A stretch of 39,833 nt of DNA from Thiotrichaceae bacterium. GTDB lineage: Bacteria > Pseudomonadota > Gammaproteobacteria > Beggiatoales > Beggiatoaceae. The notes under the pieces were generated by a model. That model was not told the DNA's origin, ran no database searches, and saw only the letters and a list, made by a program, of their open reading frames with translations. The DNA is taken from the NCBI GenBank assembly GCA_016745055.1, contig JADGDF010000020.1, positions 1-39,833 on the forward strand. The letters are read 5' to 3'. This document shows, piece by piece, positions 24,085 to 33,602 of the stretch (position 1 is the first letter of the stretch; each line of letters begins with the position of its first letter). The translations under genes and the position numbers were made by a program.

Positions 24085-26535
24085 ATGGCGTCTAATGACA
24101 ATCCCTCCGAAATAATTGAAGATCAGCGCCATATTCTACCCGTACTCCCTCTGCGTGATGTGGTTGTTTATCCTCATATGGTTATTCCGTTATTTGTTGG
24201 ACGAGATAAATCCATCGAAGCGTTAGAACAGGCCATGTCAAAAGATAAGCGCATTTTACTGGTAGCTCAAAAAAATGCGGCAGAAGATGAACCTAATATA
24301 AAGGATATGCACCGGACAGGTACGATTGCAAGTATATTACAATTGCTTAAATTACCTGATGGTACGATAAAAGTGCTTGTTGAAGGTGGGCAACGCGCTA
24401 AAATCCTAGAATTCATTGCTGAGAATGATACATTCACCGCAGAAATAGCTGAATTCAAATCAGGAGAAATTGACGAAAAAGAAATTGAAGTCTTATCTCG
24501 TTCTGTTACTTCTCGTTTTGATCAATACATCAAACTCAACAAAAAAGTGCCACCTGAAATCCTTAATTCTCTTGCCAGCATCACAGAGCCTAGTCGCTTA
24601 GCCGATACTATTGCTGCTCATATGGCAATTAAAATTGAGGAAAAACAGAAAATCCTCGAAATCATCAATATCCGTAAACGACTAGAACATCTTATCGGCA
24701 TTATGGAAGCTGAGATTGATCTACTACAGGTTGAAAAACGTATTCGCAAACGCGTTAAAGGCCAGATGGAAAAAAGTCAGCGCGAATACTATCTCAATGA
24801 ACAAATTAAAGCCATTCAGAAAGAATTGGGTGAAATGGAAGATGCACCTAATGAAATTGAGGAATTGACGCAAAAAATTGAAGAAGCTGGCATGCCAGTA
24901 GAAGCTAAAGAAAAGGCGGTCAGCGAGTTAAACAAACTCAAGATGATGTCTCCTATGTCAGCGGAAGCCACGGTTGTACGCAATTATATTGACATTATGG
25001 TCGGTGTGCCTTGGAAAAAGCGTACTAAGATTAGTCGTGACATTGCCAAAGCAGAAAAAATTCTGGAAGAAGATCATTATGGGTTAGAAAAGGTTAAAGA
25101 ACGCATTTTAGAATATTTAGCCGTTCAACAGCGAGTACAAAAGTTAAAAGGACCCATTTTATGCTTAGTTGGACCACCAGGTGTGGGCAAAACCTCACTG
25201 GGTAAATCTATCGCTCGTGCAACAAATCGCAAATTCGCACGTATGTCATTAGGTGGTGTCAGAGATGAAGCTGAAATACGAGGACATCGACGTACTTATA
25301 TCGGTTCTATGCCAGGGAAAATTATCCATAATTTAAGCAAAGTTGAAGTGCGTAATCCTTTATTTTTGTTTGATGAAGTTGACAAAATGTCAATGGATTT
25401 TCGAGGTGATCCTTCTTCTGCATTACTTGAAGTATTAGACCCTGAGCAAAACACAACTTTTAATGATCATTATTTAGAAGTTGATTATGATTTATCCGAT
25501 GTGATGTTTGTGGCAACGGCAAACACATTAAATATCCCGCCACCACTTTTAGATCGCATGGAAGTCATCCGCATCTCTGGCTATACTGAAGACGAAAAGA
25601 TCAATATTGCTAAACAATATCTATTACCCAAACAGCTTAAAAATAATGGTGTCAAAAGAGGTGAACTAGAGTTTGAAGAAACTGCTATTCGAGATATTAT
25701 CCGATTTTATACCCGTGAAGCAGGTGTGCGCAATTTAGAGAGAGAAATTGCCAAAGTCTGTCGCAAGATTGTAAAAAGTATTTTACTTAAGCCAAAAACA
25801 ACGAAAAAGGCTTTAATTACTGTCAATGATGAAAATGTCAGTGATTATCTTGGTGTAAGACGATATCGTTATGGACTTGCTGAAGAACAAGACCGTATTG
25901 GACAAGTCACAGGATTGGCGTGGACTGAGGTAGGTGGCGATTTACTTACCATTGAATCGACTGTGATGCAAGGAAAAGGAAAGCTTTCTTATACTGGGCA
26001 GCTAGGAGATGTGATGCAAGAATCCATCCAAGCAGCCATGAGTGTTGTGCGCAGTCGAGCAGCAAGTTTATATTTGGAAGCTGATTTTTACCAAAAGTTT
26101 GACCTCCATATTCATGTGCCTGAAGGCGCAACGCCTAAAGATGGTCCAAGTGCAGGTGTTGGTATGTGTACAGCAATGGTTTCTGCCTTGACTAATATTC
26201 CAGTACGTTCAGATGTTGCTATGACGGGAGAAATTACGTTACGTGGTGAAGTATTACCTATTGGCGGTTTGAAAGAAAAATTACTTGCCGCGCTGAGAGG
26301 AGGAATTCGCACGGTTTTAATTCCTGTTGAAAATCAGCGTGATTTACAAGAAATCCCAGAGAACATCAAGAATGACCTGCAAATTCATCCTGTGCGTTGG
26401 ATTGAAGAAGTCTTAGAAACAGCATTGCAATATATGCCTTCTCCTGATGAGACGAGTGATGTTGCGCAAGTACAAAAAAGTACATCAAGTGCAAAAATAA
26501 CAACACCAAAAAGTAAAACTGTTCATACCCACTAA
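24085..26535 (+). CDS. lon: ATP-dependent Lon protease
   Basis: An 816-aa cytoplasmic AAA+ serine protease. The N-terminal substrate-binding domain starts with [23 protein letters not shown]. Walker A is GPPGVGKTS (~363), Walker [11 protein letters not shown]. The protease domain carries the Ser689 ([11 protein letters not shown])-Lys732 ([10 protein letters not shown]) dyad. ATG 24085 is preferred: GAGGAA lies 7 bases upstream, and it gives [11 protein letters not shown] before the conserved core; GTG 24049 and ATG 24070 lack such a site. hupB follows, as in many gammaproteobacteria. The Ser/Thr/Lys-rich tail after the protease domain is variable in the family. Confidence 0.97.
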   Translation: MASNDNPSEIIEDQRHILPVLPLRDVVVYPHMVIPLFVGRDKSIEALEQAMSKDKRILLVAQKNAAEDEPNIKDMHRTGTIASILQLLKLPDGTIKVLVEGGQRAKILEFIAENDTFTAEIAEFKSGEIDEKEIEVLSRSVTSRFDQYIKLNKKVPPEILNSLASITEPSRLADTIAAHMAIKIEEKQKILEIINIRKRLEHLIGIMEAEIDLLQVEKRIRKRVKGQMEKSQREYYLNEQIKAIQKELGEMEDAPNEIEELTQKIEEAGMPVEAKEKAVSELNKLKMMSPMSAEATVVRNYIDIMVGVPWKKRTKISRDIAKAEKILEEDHYGLEKVKERILEYLAVQQRVQKLKGPILCLVGPPGVGKTSLGKSIARATNRKFARMSLGGVRDEAEIRGHRRTYIGSMPGKIIHNLSKVEVRNPLFLFDEVDKMSMDFRGDPSSALLEVLDPEQNTTFNDHYLEVDYDLSDVMFVATANTLNIPPPLLDRMEVIRISGYTEDEKINIAKQYLLPKQLKNNGVKRGELEFEETAIRDIIRFYTREAGVRNLEREIAKVCRKIVKSILLKPKTTKKALITVNDENVSDYLGVRRYRYGLAEEQDRIGQVTGLAWTEVGGDLLTIESTVMQGKGKLSYTGQLGDVMQESIQAAMSVVRSRAASLYLEADFYQKFDLHIHVPEGATPKDGPSAGVGMCTAMVSALTNIPVRSDVAMTGEITLRGEVLPIGGLKEKLLAALRGGIRTVLIPVENQRDLQEIPENIKNDLQIHPVRWIEEVLETALQYMPSPDETSDVAQVQKSTSSAKITTPKSKTVHTH

Positions 26536-26588
26536 AATTGTCTAATTTGGGCTGTTAATTTAGTAATTTTAAGGTTAAAATATACATA

Positions 26589-26605
26589 GTCCTCACAAAG
26601 AGGAC
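26589..26605 (+). terminator. Weak hairpin after lon
   Basis: GTCCTC-ACAAA-GAGGAC, a 6-bp perfect stem 54 bp after the lon stop, followed by AAAATTGCATTTTATTT without a clean U-run. It may be a partial terminator or processing hairpin between lon and hupB. Confidence 0.4.
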
Positions 26606-26767
26606 AAAATTGCATTTTATTTACCTAAAATACTTCGCAATCGTTTTATAAGTGTAAAAGCTTTTTTATTTTTTAAAATTTACATAATGGTGTATGTTCT
26701 ACGTATACTAGATGTATTATTTAACTAACATGTATTTAAATCCTGTACTATGTAAAATGGGGGAAAA

Positions 26768-27043
26768 ATGAATAAATCGGAATTAGTTCAGTCTATTGCT
26801 GATGCGACAGATATGCCAAAGTCCAGTGTTGCAAAGGTTGTTGATGCTGCAATGGAAAGCATAAAAAACTCACTTTCAGATGAGGAGCCTGTCACTTTAA
26901 TTGGGTTTGGTACTTTTACTGTCCGTGAAAGAGCTGCAAGAACAGGACGCAATCCACGTACTGGTCAGCCTATCAACATCAAAAAAGCTAAAGTGCCTGT
27001 TTTTAAACCAGGTAAAGCATTAAAAGATTCTGTTAATGGGTAA
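26768..27043 (+). CDS. hupB: DNA-binding protein HU, beta type
   Basis: A 91-aa histone-like protein. MNKSELVQSIADATDMPKS starts the helical dimer core. FGTFTVRERAARTGRNPRTG is the beta arm, with the conserved Gly-Arg-Asn-Pro tip that intercalates into DNA, and it ends VPVFKPGKALKDSVNG. GGGGGA lies 5-9 bases before the ATG. The position after lon matches the common lon-hupB order. Length is normal for HU, and the tail fits HU-beta rather than IHF. Confidence 0.95.
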   Translation: MNKSELVQSIADATDMPKSSVAKVVDAAMESIKNSLSDEEPVTLIGFGTFTVRERAARTGRNPRTGQPINIKKAKVPVFKPGKALKDSVNG

Positions 27044-27075
27044 TTTTGATAATAATAAATAGACAAAAATTAAAG

Positions 27076-27104
27076 TTGACGAGTGAATGGTTTGCATTTA
27101 TAAT
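27076..27104 (+). promoter_or_regulatory. Sigma-70 promoter for tRNA-Val
   Basis: TTGACG (27076-27081), a 17-base spacer and a consensus TATAAT (27099-27104), 18 bases before the mature 5' end. Confidence 0.85.
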
Positions 27105-27122
27105 TTCCTGCTTTAGACGTCT

Positions 27123-27195
27123 GGGTGTTTAGCTCAGCTGGGAGAGCGTCGCCCTTACAAGGCGAATGTCGGGGGTTCAAATCCCTCAACACCCA
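27123..27195 (+). tRNA. tRNA-Val (anticodon TAC)
   Basis: Cloverleaf read directly. Acceptor GGGTGTT / AACACCC, D arm AGCTCAGCTGGGAGAGC, anticodon stem CGCC / GGCG with loop CTTACAA (anticodon TAC), T arm CGGGGGTTCAAATCCCTC. CCA is not encoded (CCCATAAAA follows), so it must be added by the CCA enzyme. Confidence 0.95.
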
Positions 27196-27201
27196 TAAAA
27201 C

Positions 27202-27229
27202 TTGCATAATACGTTTAATTCGATATAAT
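27202..27229 (+). promoter_or_regulatory. Possible second promoter before tRNA-Asp
   Basis: TTGCAT (27202-27207), 16 bases, TATAAT (27224-27229), 13 bases before tRNA-Asp. tRNA-Asp may thus be transcribed separately from, or in addition to, readthrough from tRNA-Val. Confidence 0.55.
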
Positions 27230-27241
27230 GTAGACAGTTAG

Positions 27242-27319
27242 GGAGTGGTAGTTCAGTTTGGTTAGAATACCAGCCTGTCACGCTGGGGGTCGCGGGTTCG
27301 AGTCCCGTCCACTCCGCCA
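27242..27319 (+). tRNA. tRNA-Asp (anticodon GTC)
   Basis: Acceptor GGAGTGG / CCACTCC, discriminator G, anticodon stem CCAGC / GCTGG with loop CTGTCAC (anticodon GTC), T arm CGCGGGTTCGAGTCCCG. CCA is encoded at 27317-27319. The D loop has one extra T compared with the E. coli gene. Confidence 0.95.
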
Positions 27320-27330
27320 AGTTTCTAAAA

Positions 27331-27357
27331 GCGTACCTTTTTAGGTGCGCTTTTTTT
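27331..27357 (+). terminator. Rho-independent terminator after tRNA-Asp
   Basis: GCGTACCT-TTTT-AGGTGCGC (8-bp stem with one G-T pair) followed by seven T. It ends the tRNA transcript 12 bp after the CCA end. Confidence 0.9.
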
Positions 27358-27402
27358 ATGTTTAATTTTTGATTGAATATTAGGAAATAAGTATCGAATC
27401 AC

Positions 27403-27804
27403 TTACAGGGATTGAGCTTGAATGAAGCGATATTCTTGGGTTTTACCCTGAAAACCCCATGCGTCACCACGAACATCATGAATCACAATGTAACTTGCAG
27501 GTGTGATTGGCCCTAATATGTTTTGGATGTCAGAAAAAACATTATTAACATAGTGTGATTTTTCAGCTTTCGTATTTGTGCCTTCTGTCACTTTAATATC
27601 CAAATAAAAGGTGACTGCACTTTGGCTTTTTACACTGGTGCCACCAACGAACCATAATTCTGGCGCAACAAAATCAATAGCAATAGAGGTCACTTCTGGT
27701 TTTTTGCCTAGAATGTCACTGGTATGAGTCATTAAAACAGATACAATTTTTTCTGCAATATCAGCAGATTCAGCCATTGAGAGTCGAACATTTAAATAGG
27801 GCAT
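27403..27804 (-). CDS. Tautomerase-superfamily protein
   Basis: A 133-aa protein beginning MPYLNVRLS. Pro2 becomes the N-terminal catalytic proline after Met removal. The size fits two beta-alpha-beta units (about 1-60 and 60-130), as in MIF-like and cis-CaaD-like members rather than the ~60-aa 4-oxalocrotonate tautomerase. The second part includes HYVNNVFSDIQNILG and SYIVIHDVRGDAWGF. Substrate cannot be assigned. AAGGAAGAAAG precedes the ATG. It is transcribed towards the tRNA terminator and appears monocistronic. Confidence 0.75.
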   Translation of the reverse strand: MPYLNVRLSMAESADIAEKIVSVLMTHTSDILGKKPEVTSIAIDFVAPELWFVGGTSVKSQSAVTFYLDIKVTEGTNTKAEKSHYVNNVFSDIQNILGPITPASYIVIHDVRGDAWGFQGKTQEYRFIQAQSL

Positions 27805-27946
27805 TCTTTCTTCCTTGATTAAATTTTATCCAACTTTAAATTTAGCAAAATTATTTCGTTAATACCAACCTATCTATACAAAAAATAGTGTTTAGGCATA
27901 AACAAAATTTTTGCAGATTTTTTAAGCGATTAACCAATTTTGTAAA

Positions 27947-28981
27947 TTATTTTTTCGCTTTGCCAAATTTAAGAAAAGAAGAAAGTAAAGAATATTCCGT
28001 CAATGTTTTTTGTTTCTTTTCTAATTGATTGAGAGATTTTTCCATTTTTTCCTGCCACTGACGGAATTCGTCAACATCTTGACGATGAGAATGTTTTTTC
28101 TCTTCTTTCTTTGCGGGTGCTGTTGGAGTTGTTATATTTTCAGTTTTATGAGCTATTTCTTTTGCTGGGTCTTCTTTTTTAGACGCTGTTTGTGTATGAG
28201 GTTTGCTGCAAACAAGTATTCCTTTTTCCATTAGCAAATTTAACTTATTTGTTTTATTAATTGAACATCTTACAAGTTCACTTGCCAATATTTTACAAAC
28301 ACCTTTGGGAGGAATGTGGTAAATTTTTTGTCCCAAATCCCAAGTTAGTGCTGGTAAATAAGACAAGTTGACATTCGTAGTAATTAAATCAATGCAACGT
28401 TTTTCTGGATTACCTACAAAATTTAACTCTATCGGAATAATTGGATTTAGCCGAAAAACAGTTTTGATTTTCTCCTTAATTTTTCTTTCTTCACATACTT
28501 CAAAGCGAATTTTACTTTCTTTAAGGTATTGTTCCATCCCCATTTCTGAACGTTTTTCCGATTTATCTCGAAAATCGTGCACTTTTATCACATAATCATT
28601 AGCTTGTGAAATAGTACAACGACAATTGAAAACAAAGTCTACACTTTGACTGCCTGCATATCGAAGCATTCCATTGGCATCTTCATAGGCCGTTTCTGTT
28701 GTGGCACGATTTAACAGCGAAACACGATACTTTGACTGCTGTAGATTTTCGAGCACCCCGTAATTTTTTATTTCATAACTCAGCGTCGTAGAAAATTTTA
28801 ATTCATTGAGTTTTTTAGCTAATTCAGAGAAATAATTGTGAAGCTGTTTCAGTGGATTTTTTAATTCTTCATTGTAAATCTTATCCAATAATCGTTGTTT
28901 TTTTAAATTTAATTCTTTTTGTCGATTGCGTTGGGTATGGACTTTGTCAAGCGTTGTAAATAAATCACGTTCTTTTGACAT
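27947..28981 (-). CDS. Unknown charged protein with C-terminal coiled coil
   Basis: A 344-aa protein without signal or membrane segment. Residues 1-60 are basic and helical (LNLKKQRLLDKIYNEELKN). The middle (60-260) looks like a mixed alpha/beta domain with repeated Cys (CRCTIS, EVCEERK, KRCIDLI). Residues 265-300 are a low-complexity Ala/Lys/Thr/Pro linker, and 300-330 (DEFRQWQEKMEKSLNQLEKK) is a predicted coiled coil. I recognise no family. It is a single gene between the tautomerase and smg with gaps on both sides. Confidence 0.6.
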   Translation of the reverse strand: MSKERDLFTTLDKVHTQRNRQKELNLKKQRLLDKIYNEELKNPLKQLHNYFSELAKKLNELKFSTTLSYEIKNYGVLENLQQSKYRVSLLNRATTETAYEDANGMLRYAGSQSVDFVFNCRCTISQANDYVIKVHDFRDKSEKRSEMGMEQYLKESKIRFEVCEERKIKEKIKTVFRLNPIIPIELNFVGNPEKRCIDLITTNVNLSYLPALTWDLGQKIYHIPPKGVCKILASELVRCSINKTNKLNLLMEKGILVCSKPHTQTASKKEDPAKEIAHKTENITTPTAPAKKEEKKHSHRQDVDEFRQWQEKMEKSLNQLEKKQKTLTEYSLLSSFLKFGKAKK

Positions 28982-29368
28982 ATATTTCTCTTAAAATATT
29001 ATTTACACTAGGTTCAAATTATTTTAATGGTATTTATTGGTAGTGTAAATACCCCTAGAAGGGAAATGTTGACTTTCTACCTGGGCATATTAAAATTTAT
29101 TTTACTAAAGCCATACTATTTACATATTTTATGAAATTCAGCTTAATAATAACAGTGTTTTTAAATGTCTTATGGCAATATTGTCAATGGTAATTTTGTA
29201 TGATTGTTTATGCTCATTCTTTTCTGTTTTTTTAAGTTAGATTGAAGTTACACAAAATTTTACATTGACTTATTTTTGTAATAGGTAGCGTACTGCTTGC
29301 AGATAAAACTTGACTTCTGTTGTTGAAACTCTTAAATATATATAGCGTTTATTAAAAAGGCCACTATT
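28982..29368. other. Intergenic region before smg, no gene seen
   Basis: A 387-bp AT-rich divergent spacer. A small CCCCT-AGA-AGGGA stem lies near 29052. TTGACT near 29265 could be a -35 for smg, but no good -10 stands at the right spacing. No ORF has coding features. Confidence 0.45.
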
Positions 29369-29848
29369 GTGAAAGAAAGTATTTTCGATGTGCTGATGTA
29401 TTTATTTGAAAACTATATGGATGATGAAAACCAGCTTAACCCTGATCCTGAACGTTTGCAGTTTGAACTTACAGAAGCAGGATTTCATAGTACTCAAGTA
29501 GATAAAGCATTTGATTGGTTAGAGGGTTTGACAGAGCAGCAAAACCTTAAAGAGATTCAGTTACAACAAAATACAGTCGCTATTCGCGTTTACCAGCCTC
29601 AAGAAGCGGAAAGATTTAATACGCAGTGCCAAGGCTTTCTGTTATCCTTAGAACAAATGGGCATTTTGGACCCTGTGAATCGCGAATTGATTATTGATCG
29701 TGCCATTGCGTTAGAAGTTGATGAACTAGACTTAGACAGACTTAAATGGGTTACTTTAATGGTCTTATTAAATAGTCCCAGCCAGGAAAAAAACTTTGCT
29801 TGGTTAGAAGATTTAGTTTATGGTAATGTCGAAAGATCGTACCACTGA
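29369..29848 (+). CDS. smg: Smg family protein (DUF494)
   Basis: A 159-aa acidic helical protein with the family start KESIFDVLMYLFENYMDD and the FELTEAGFHSTQVDKAFDWLEGL segment. The start is GTG 29369 with AAGG about 9 bases upstream; no ATG fits the conserved N terminus. Function is unknown across the family, though it is usually found between dprA and topA; here topA follows after 40 bp and dprA is absent. Confidence 0.85.
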   Translation: MKESIFDVLMYLFENYMDDENQLNPDPERLQFELTEAGFHSTQVDKAFDWLEGLTEQQNLKEIQLQQNTVAIRVYQPQEAERFNTQCQGFLLSLEQMGILDPVNRELIIDRAIALEVDELDLDRLKWVTLMVLLNSPSQEKNFAWLEDLVYGNVERSYH

Positions 29849-29888
29849 TAACCTTTGATAACATATTTAACACTGATATAATTTTCTA

Positions 29889-32198
29889 ATGAGTAAATAT
29901 TTAGTTGTTGTAGAATCCCCCGCCAAAGCAAAAACCATTGAAAAATACTTAGGTAAAGACTTTAAAGTCCTGGCTTCTTATGGGCATGTAAGAGATTTAC
30001 TCCCCAAAAATGGTGCCGTTGATCCTGATAATCATTTTGCCATGAATTATCAGCTTATTGAAAAAAATCTTAAGCATACTGATGCCATTAGCAAGGCCAT
30101 GCAAGCTTCACAAGCCTTATACCTTGCTACTGACCCTGATCGCGAAGGCGAAGCGATTTCATGGCATATTAGTGAAATTCTAAAAGAAAGAAAAACTTTA
30201 GAAAATAAAGCAGTACATCGTATTGTTTTTCATGAAGTTACTAAAACAGCAATTCAAGAAGCCATTGAACATCCACGTCCTTTATCCACTGATTTAATCA
30301 ATGCGCAGCAAGCACGACGCGCACTTGACTACTTAGTAGGCTTTAATTTATCCCCTTTGTTGTGGAAAAAAATTCGTACGGGTTTATCAGCAGGCCGTGT
30401 CCAAAGCCCTGCTTTGCGGCTTGTTGTTGAAAGAGAAATTGAAATTGAAAAATTCAAGCCGCGTGAATATTGGACAGTGGGGGCAGATTGCCTTAAGGGA
30501 AAACAGAAATTTCAAGCCAAATTGACCCATTTTGATGGCAAAAAACTGACCCAATTTAGTATCGGCAATGAAGAACAAGCCACGCATATCAAAACAACCT
30601 TATGGGATGCTGCCGCAGGTAAGTTGCAAGTTATCAAGGTTCAAAAAAAGCAATTAAAACGTCAGCCTTCTGCCCCCTTTATTACCTCAACGTTACAACA
30701 AGAGGCCGCTCGTAAATTAGGTTTTACCACTCAACGTACCATGCAGGTTGCACAAAAGCTGTACGAAGGCATTGATACCGGTGAAGGCGCAATGGGATTG
30801 ATTACCTATATGCGGACAGACTCAGTGAATTTAGCCGACGAAGCGCTTGAAGACATTCGTCAAACCATTGTTGATCGTTATGGCAAAGGTATGTTGCCAA
30901 CCAAAGTGCGCACCTTTAAAACTAAGGCTAAAAATGCCCAAGAAGCACATGAAGCCATTCGTCCTACCTCTGCACAACGTCATCCAGACACATTAACAAC
31001 TCATTTAACCCAAGAACAGCTCAAACTGTACACTTTGATTTGGCAACGCACGGTGGCTTGTCAAATGATTCATGCAACCTTGGATACGGTAGCCGTTGAT
31101 TTGATCTGTGCTGATGAAAAAAATTTATTTCGGGCCAATGGTTCTGTCTTAATTAGTCCTGGTTTTATGACAGTTTATCAGGAAGGTCAAGATGATTTGC
31201 CTGAAGACGATAACAGCCAGAATAAAATTTTACCAGCAATGGAAAAAGGCGATGTGGTTGATCTTAAAGAGATTAAACCAGTGCAACATTTTACCGAGCC
31301 ACCTCCTCGCTATTCGGAAGCGCGTTTGGTTAAAACGCTAGAAGAATTTGGTATCGGTCGACCTTCAACCTATGCTAGTATTATTTCTACCTTACAGCAG
31401 CGTGGATATGCGGTACTGGAGAAAAAGCGCTTTACACCAACGGATGTAGGCAGAATTGTCAATAAATTTTTGACGGAACATTTTACTCAGTATGTCGATT
31501 ATGATTTTACGGCAAAGCTTGAAGACGAGCTAGACGCAATTTCTCGTGGTGAAGAACAATGGGTACCTTTGATGGAACGCTTCTGGCAATCATTCAAAGA
31601 CCTGGTTGATGAAAAAACGGAAACAGTTCAACGTAAAGATGTGACTCAGGAAGCCATTGATGAAAAATGTCCAAAATGTGAAGCGCAACTTGTCATTCGT
31701 TTAGGTAAACGTGGAAGATTTGTTGGATGTACTAATTATCCTGATTGCGACTACACTCGCAATGTGGATGGGGATACTTCTGCACCACCGCCACCAAATG
31801 AGCCAGAGGTTGTTGAAGGCAGAACCTGTCCTGCTTGTGATTCACCTTTGCATATTAAACAATCTCGCAATGGCAGTAAATTTATTGGTTGCAGTAATTA
31901 TCCCAAGTGTAAACACACAGAGTCTATGCCGGAAGATAATACGGGTGTGACTTGTCCACAATGTGACTCAGGGGTTTTGGTGCGTAAAAAATCACGGTTT
32001 GGTACGTTTTTCTATGCATGTAATAATTATCCAACCTGTAAATACGCAGTATCTCATTTGCCAATTAAAGAGCCTTGTCCACAATGTGGTTGGCCAATTT
32101 TAACGCTAAAAACAACCAAACGTTGGGGCACTCAGAAGGTTTGTCCGCAAAAAGAATGCGATTTTATTGAGTCTGTAGAAACAGAAAAAACTGAATAG
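29889..32198 (+). CDS. topA: DNA topoisomerase I
   Basis: A 769-aa type IA topoisomerase that relaxes negative supercoils. The Toprim domain starts KYLVVVESPAKAKTIEKYLG with DPDREGEAISWH as the acidic metal site. The active tyrosine is Tyr307 in GLITYMRTDS. The C-terminal part has four zinc-finger-like repeats (CPKC..CTNYPDC, CPAC..CSNYPKC, CPQC..CNNYPTC, CPQC..CPQKEC), the last with a changed C-terminal pair. The length is shorter than E. coli TopA (865 aa). Together with smg this is a conserved pair. Confidence 0.97.
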   Translation: MSKYLVVVESPAKAKTIEKYLGKDFKVLASYGHVRDLLPKNGAVDPDNHFAMNYQLIEKNLKHTDAISKAMQASQALYLATDPDREGEAISWHISEILKERKTLENKAVHRIVFHEVTKTAIQEAIEHPRPLSTDLINAQQARRALDYLVGFNLSPLLWKKIRTGLSAGRVQSPALRLVVEREIEIEKFKPREYWTVGADCLKGKQKFQAKLTHFDGKKLTQFSIGNEEQATHIKTTLWDAAAGKLQVIKVQKKQLKRQPSAPFITSTLQQEAARKLGFTTQRTMQVAQKLYEGIDTGEGAMGLITYMRTDSVNLADEALEDIRQTIVDRYGKGMLPTKVRTFKTKAKNAQEAHEAIRPTSAQRHPDTLTTHLTQEQLKLYTLIWQRTVACQMIHATLDTVAVDLICADEKNLFRANGSVLISPGFMTVYQEGQDDLPEDDNSQNKILPAMEKGDVVDLKEIKPVQHFTEPPPRYSEARLVKTLEEFGIGRPSTYASIISTLQQRGYAVLEKKRFTPTDVGRIVNKFLTEHFTQYVDYDFTAKLEDELDAISRGEEQWVPLMERFWQSFKDLVDEKTETVQRKDVTQEAIDEKCPKCEAQLVIRLGKRGRFVGCTNYPDCDYTRNVDGDTSAPPPPNEPEVVEGRTCPACDSPLHIKQSRNGSKFIGCSNYPKCKHTESMPEDNTGVTCPQCDSGVLVRKKSRFGTFFYACNNYPTCKYAVSHLPIKEPCPQCGWPILTLKTTKRWGTQKVCPQKECDFIESVETEKTE

Positions 32199-32224
32199 TT
32201 TTTTATGCCAAAGTGGAGTTAACA

Positions 32225-32731
32225 ATGTCAAAACAAGCATGGTACATATTAATTGCTTTATGTGCCATTGCTGACTTGTTGATTATTTTTTTGGTTAGCA
32301 CCCCTCCAGAATATTTTTTTACTCTAAAATTAATGAGTATTATATTTATTGTGCTCACAGTGGCATGGCTATCAGCTACTTTTGTTGCTTTCAGATTGAA
32401 TAGTTGGTTTAAACACATGGTACAAACGATTAAGCTGCCATGGAAAAATTATAAGTACTACCATTTTTCGTCCATGATGTTTAAAAAACGTATCAGAAAA
32501 ATGCTCGAAAATGAGTTATCTTTTGACACAGACTCTCATATCAACCGCCTTTCCAAAATAGAACTTAATCAAATTGAAAAAAAATTTATAGCGTGGTTAA
32601 TAGGGGAGTTAGAATACAATTTAGGGAAAATCACATTTGTTCAAATTCGTGATTATCTTTTTTGGGGACTGATTGTTACATCAGCAGTATTTATTATTGC
32701 TTCATTGCTTGTCATTCATTTCTTGCACTAA
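32225..32731 (+). CDS. Membrane protein of unknown function (pair member 1)
   Basis: A 168-aa protein with three hydrophobic segments: about 6-25, 34-58 (LMSIIFIVLTVAWLSATFVA) and 140-165. Between them lies a cytosol-like loop with LENELSFDTDSHINRLSKIELNQIEKKFI. ATG 32225 has GGAG 7 bases upstream; GTG 32213 overlaps that site. It is separated from the next gene by one base, and their loops look related (LSKIEL / LSPIEL), so they are probably a paralogous, co-translated pair. No family was recognised. Confidence 0.6.
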   Translation: MSKQAWYILIALCAIADLLIIFLVSTPPEYFFTLKLMSIIFIVLTVAWLSATFVAFRLNSWFKHMVQTIKLPWKNYKYYHFSSMMFKKRIRKMLENELSFDTDSHINRLSKIELNQIEKKFIAWLIGELEYNLGKITFVQIRDYLFWGLIVTSAVFIIASLLVIHFLH

Positions 32732-32732
32732 A

Positions 32733-33470
32733 ATGAATAAAATTATTCAATTTATAATGATTCTTTTTGGTTTCATTATTCATGAACTTGTATTTTTTGT
32801 ATTTTTGTTTGTCTTAGCCTACTACCAGTTTGCTAGTTTATTATTTAAAGAACAGGCATTACCCAACTTTATTTCTATTGAACAATTGATTTTTATCAAT
32901 ACCATACTTATCTTTGCTAAATTTTGGAAACTACTATTCAAATTACTAGAAAGAACCTATCAAAAACATCGATTAACTTTTGACAGTATTGCTTTTTTGC
33001 TTGGTATTGCAATAACTATTATGATTGCTCAGTTTTTTTTTAAAGCTTACATTAACGCAAACAATCAGGACCTTGTTCAGCTTATTCTCAATGTTATCAA
33101 TATCTCATGGGCTTCTTCCATGATAACGGCTTATTTTTTCACGCATTGGTACACCCGAACAGTTATTCACGAACATAACTTCATCATTGGTTTTATCACT
33201 CGTAAAATACTGATCTACGATCGTATAGAAAAAGGTGAGACAAAAGATTACATGAAGAATTTTCTGGAAAAAGGAGTTATCCCTCATCTCTCTCCTATTG
33301 AGCTGAAAAGAGCAGAGCGGCTACTTAAAAACAACTTAGAAATGCTTTTAAAAAGAGAACTCATTCATGCCATTCTTCCCACTTTTAAAAGAGTTTCTTT
33401 TGTGTTTTTTTTAGTCACCTATGGAATGTTTTTATTTCTATTTATGTTTTTAAAACCATTTTTAAAATAA
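32733..33470 (+). CDS. Membrane protein of unknown function (pair member 2)
   Basis: A 245-aa protein with about six hydrophobic segments: 4-32, 47-65, 83-103, 115-137 and a C-terminal pair at about 220-242. A loop FLEKGVIPHLSPIELKRAERLLKNN resembles that of the upstream protein. ATG 32733 follows the previous stop by one base; an in-frame extension to 32673 overlaps the upstream gene and is not used. Function is unknown. Confidence 0.6.
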   Translation: MNKIIQFIMILFGFIIHELVFFVFLFVLAYYQFASLLFKEQALPNFISIEQLIFINTILIFAKFWKLLFKLLERTYQKHRLTFDSIAFLLGIAITIMIAQFFFKAYINANNQDLVQLILNVINISWASSMITAYFFTHWYTRTVIHEHNFIIGFITRKILIYDRIEKGETKDYMKNFLEKGVIPHLSPIELKRAERLLKNNLEMLLKRELIHAILPTFKRVSFVFFLVTYGMFLFLFMFLKPFLK

Positions 33471-33602
33471 TCTCCCCTCCAAAATCGTACAAAGTGCTAT
33501 AATATTAAAAATACGTGTTGAGGGAACAATGGAAAACTGTAAGTGAAGTTATTGAATCGTATCGCAACCTCGTGTGCGACTTACATTTCATCAAGGATTA
33601 AG

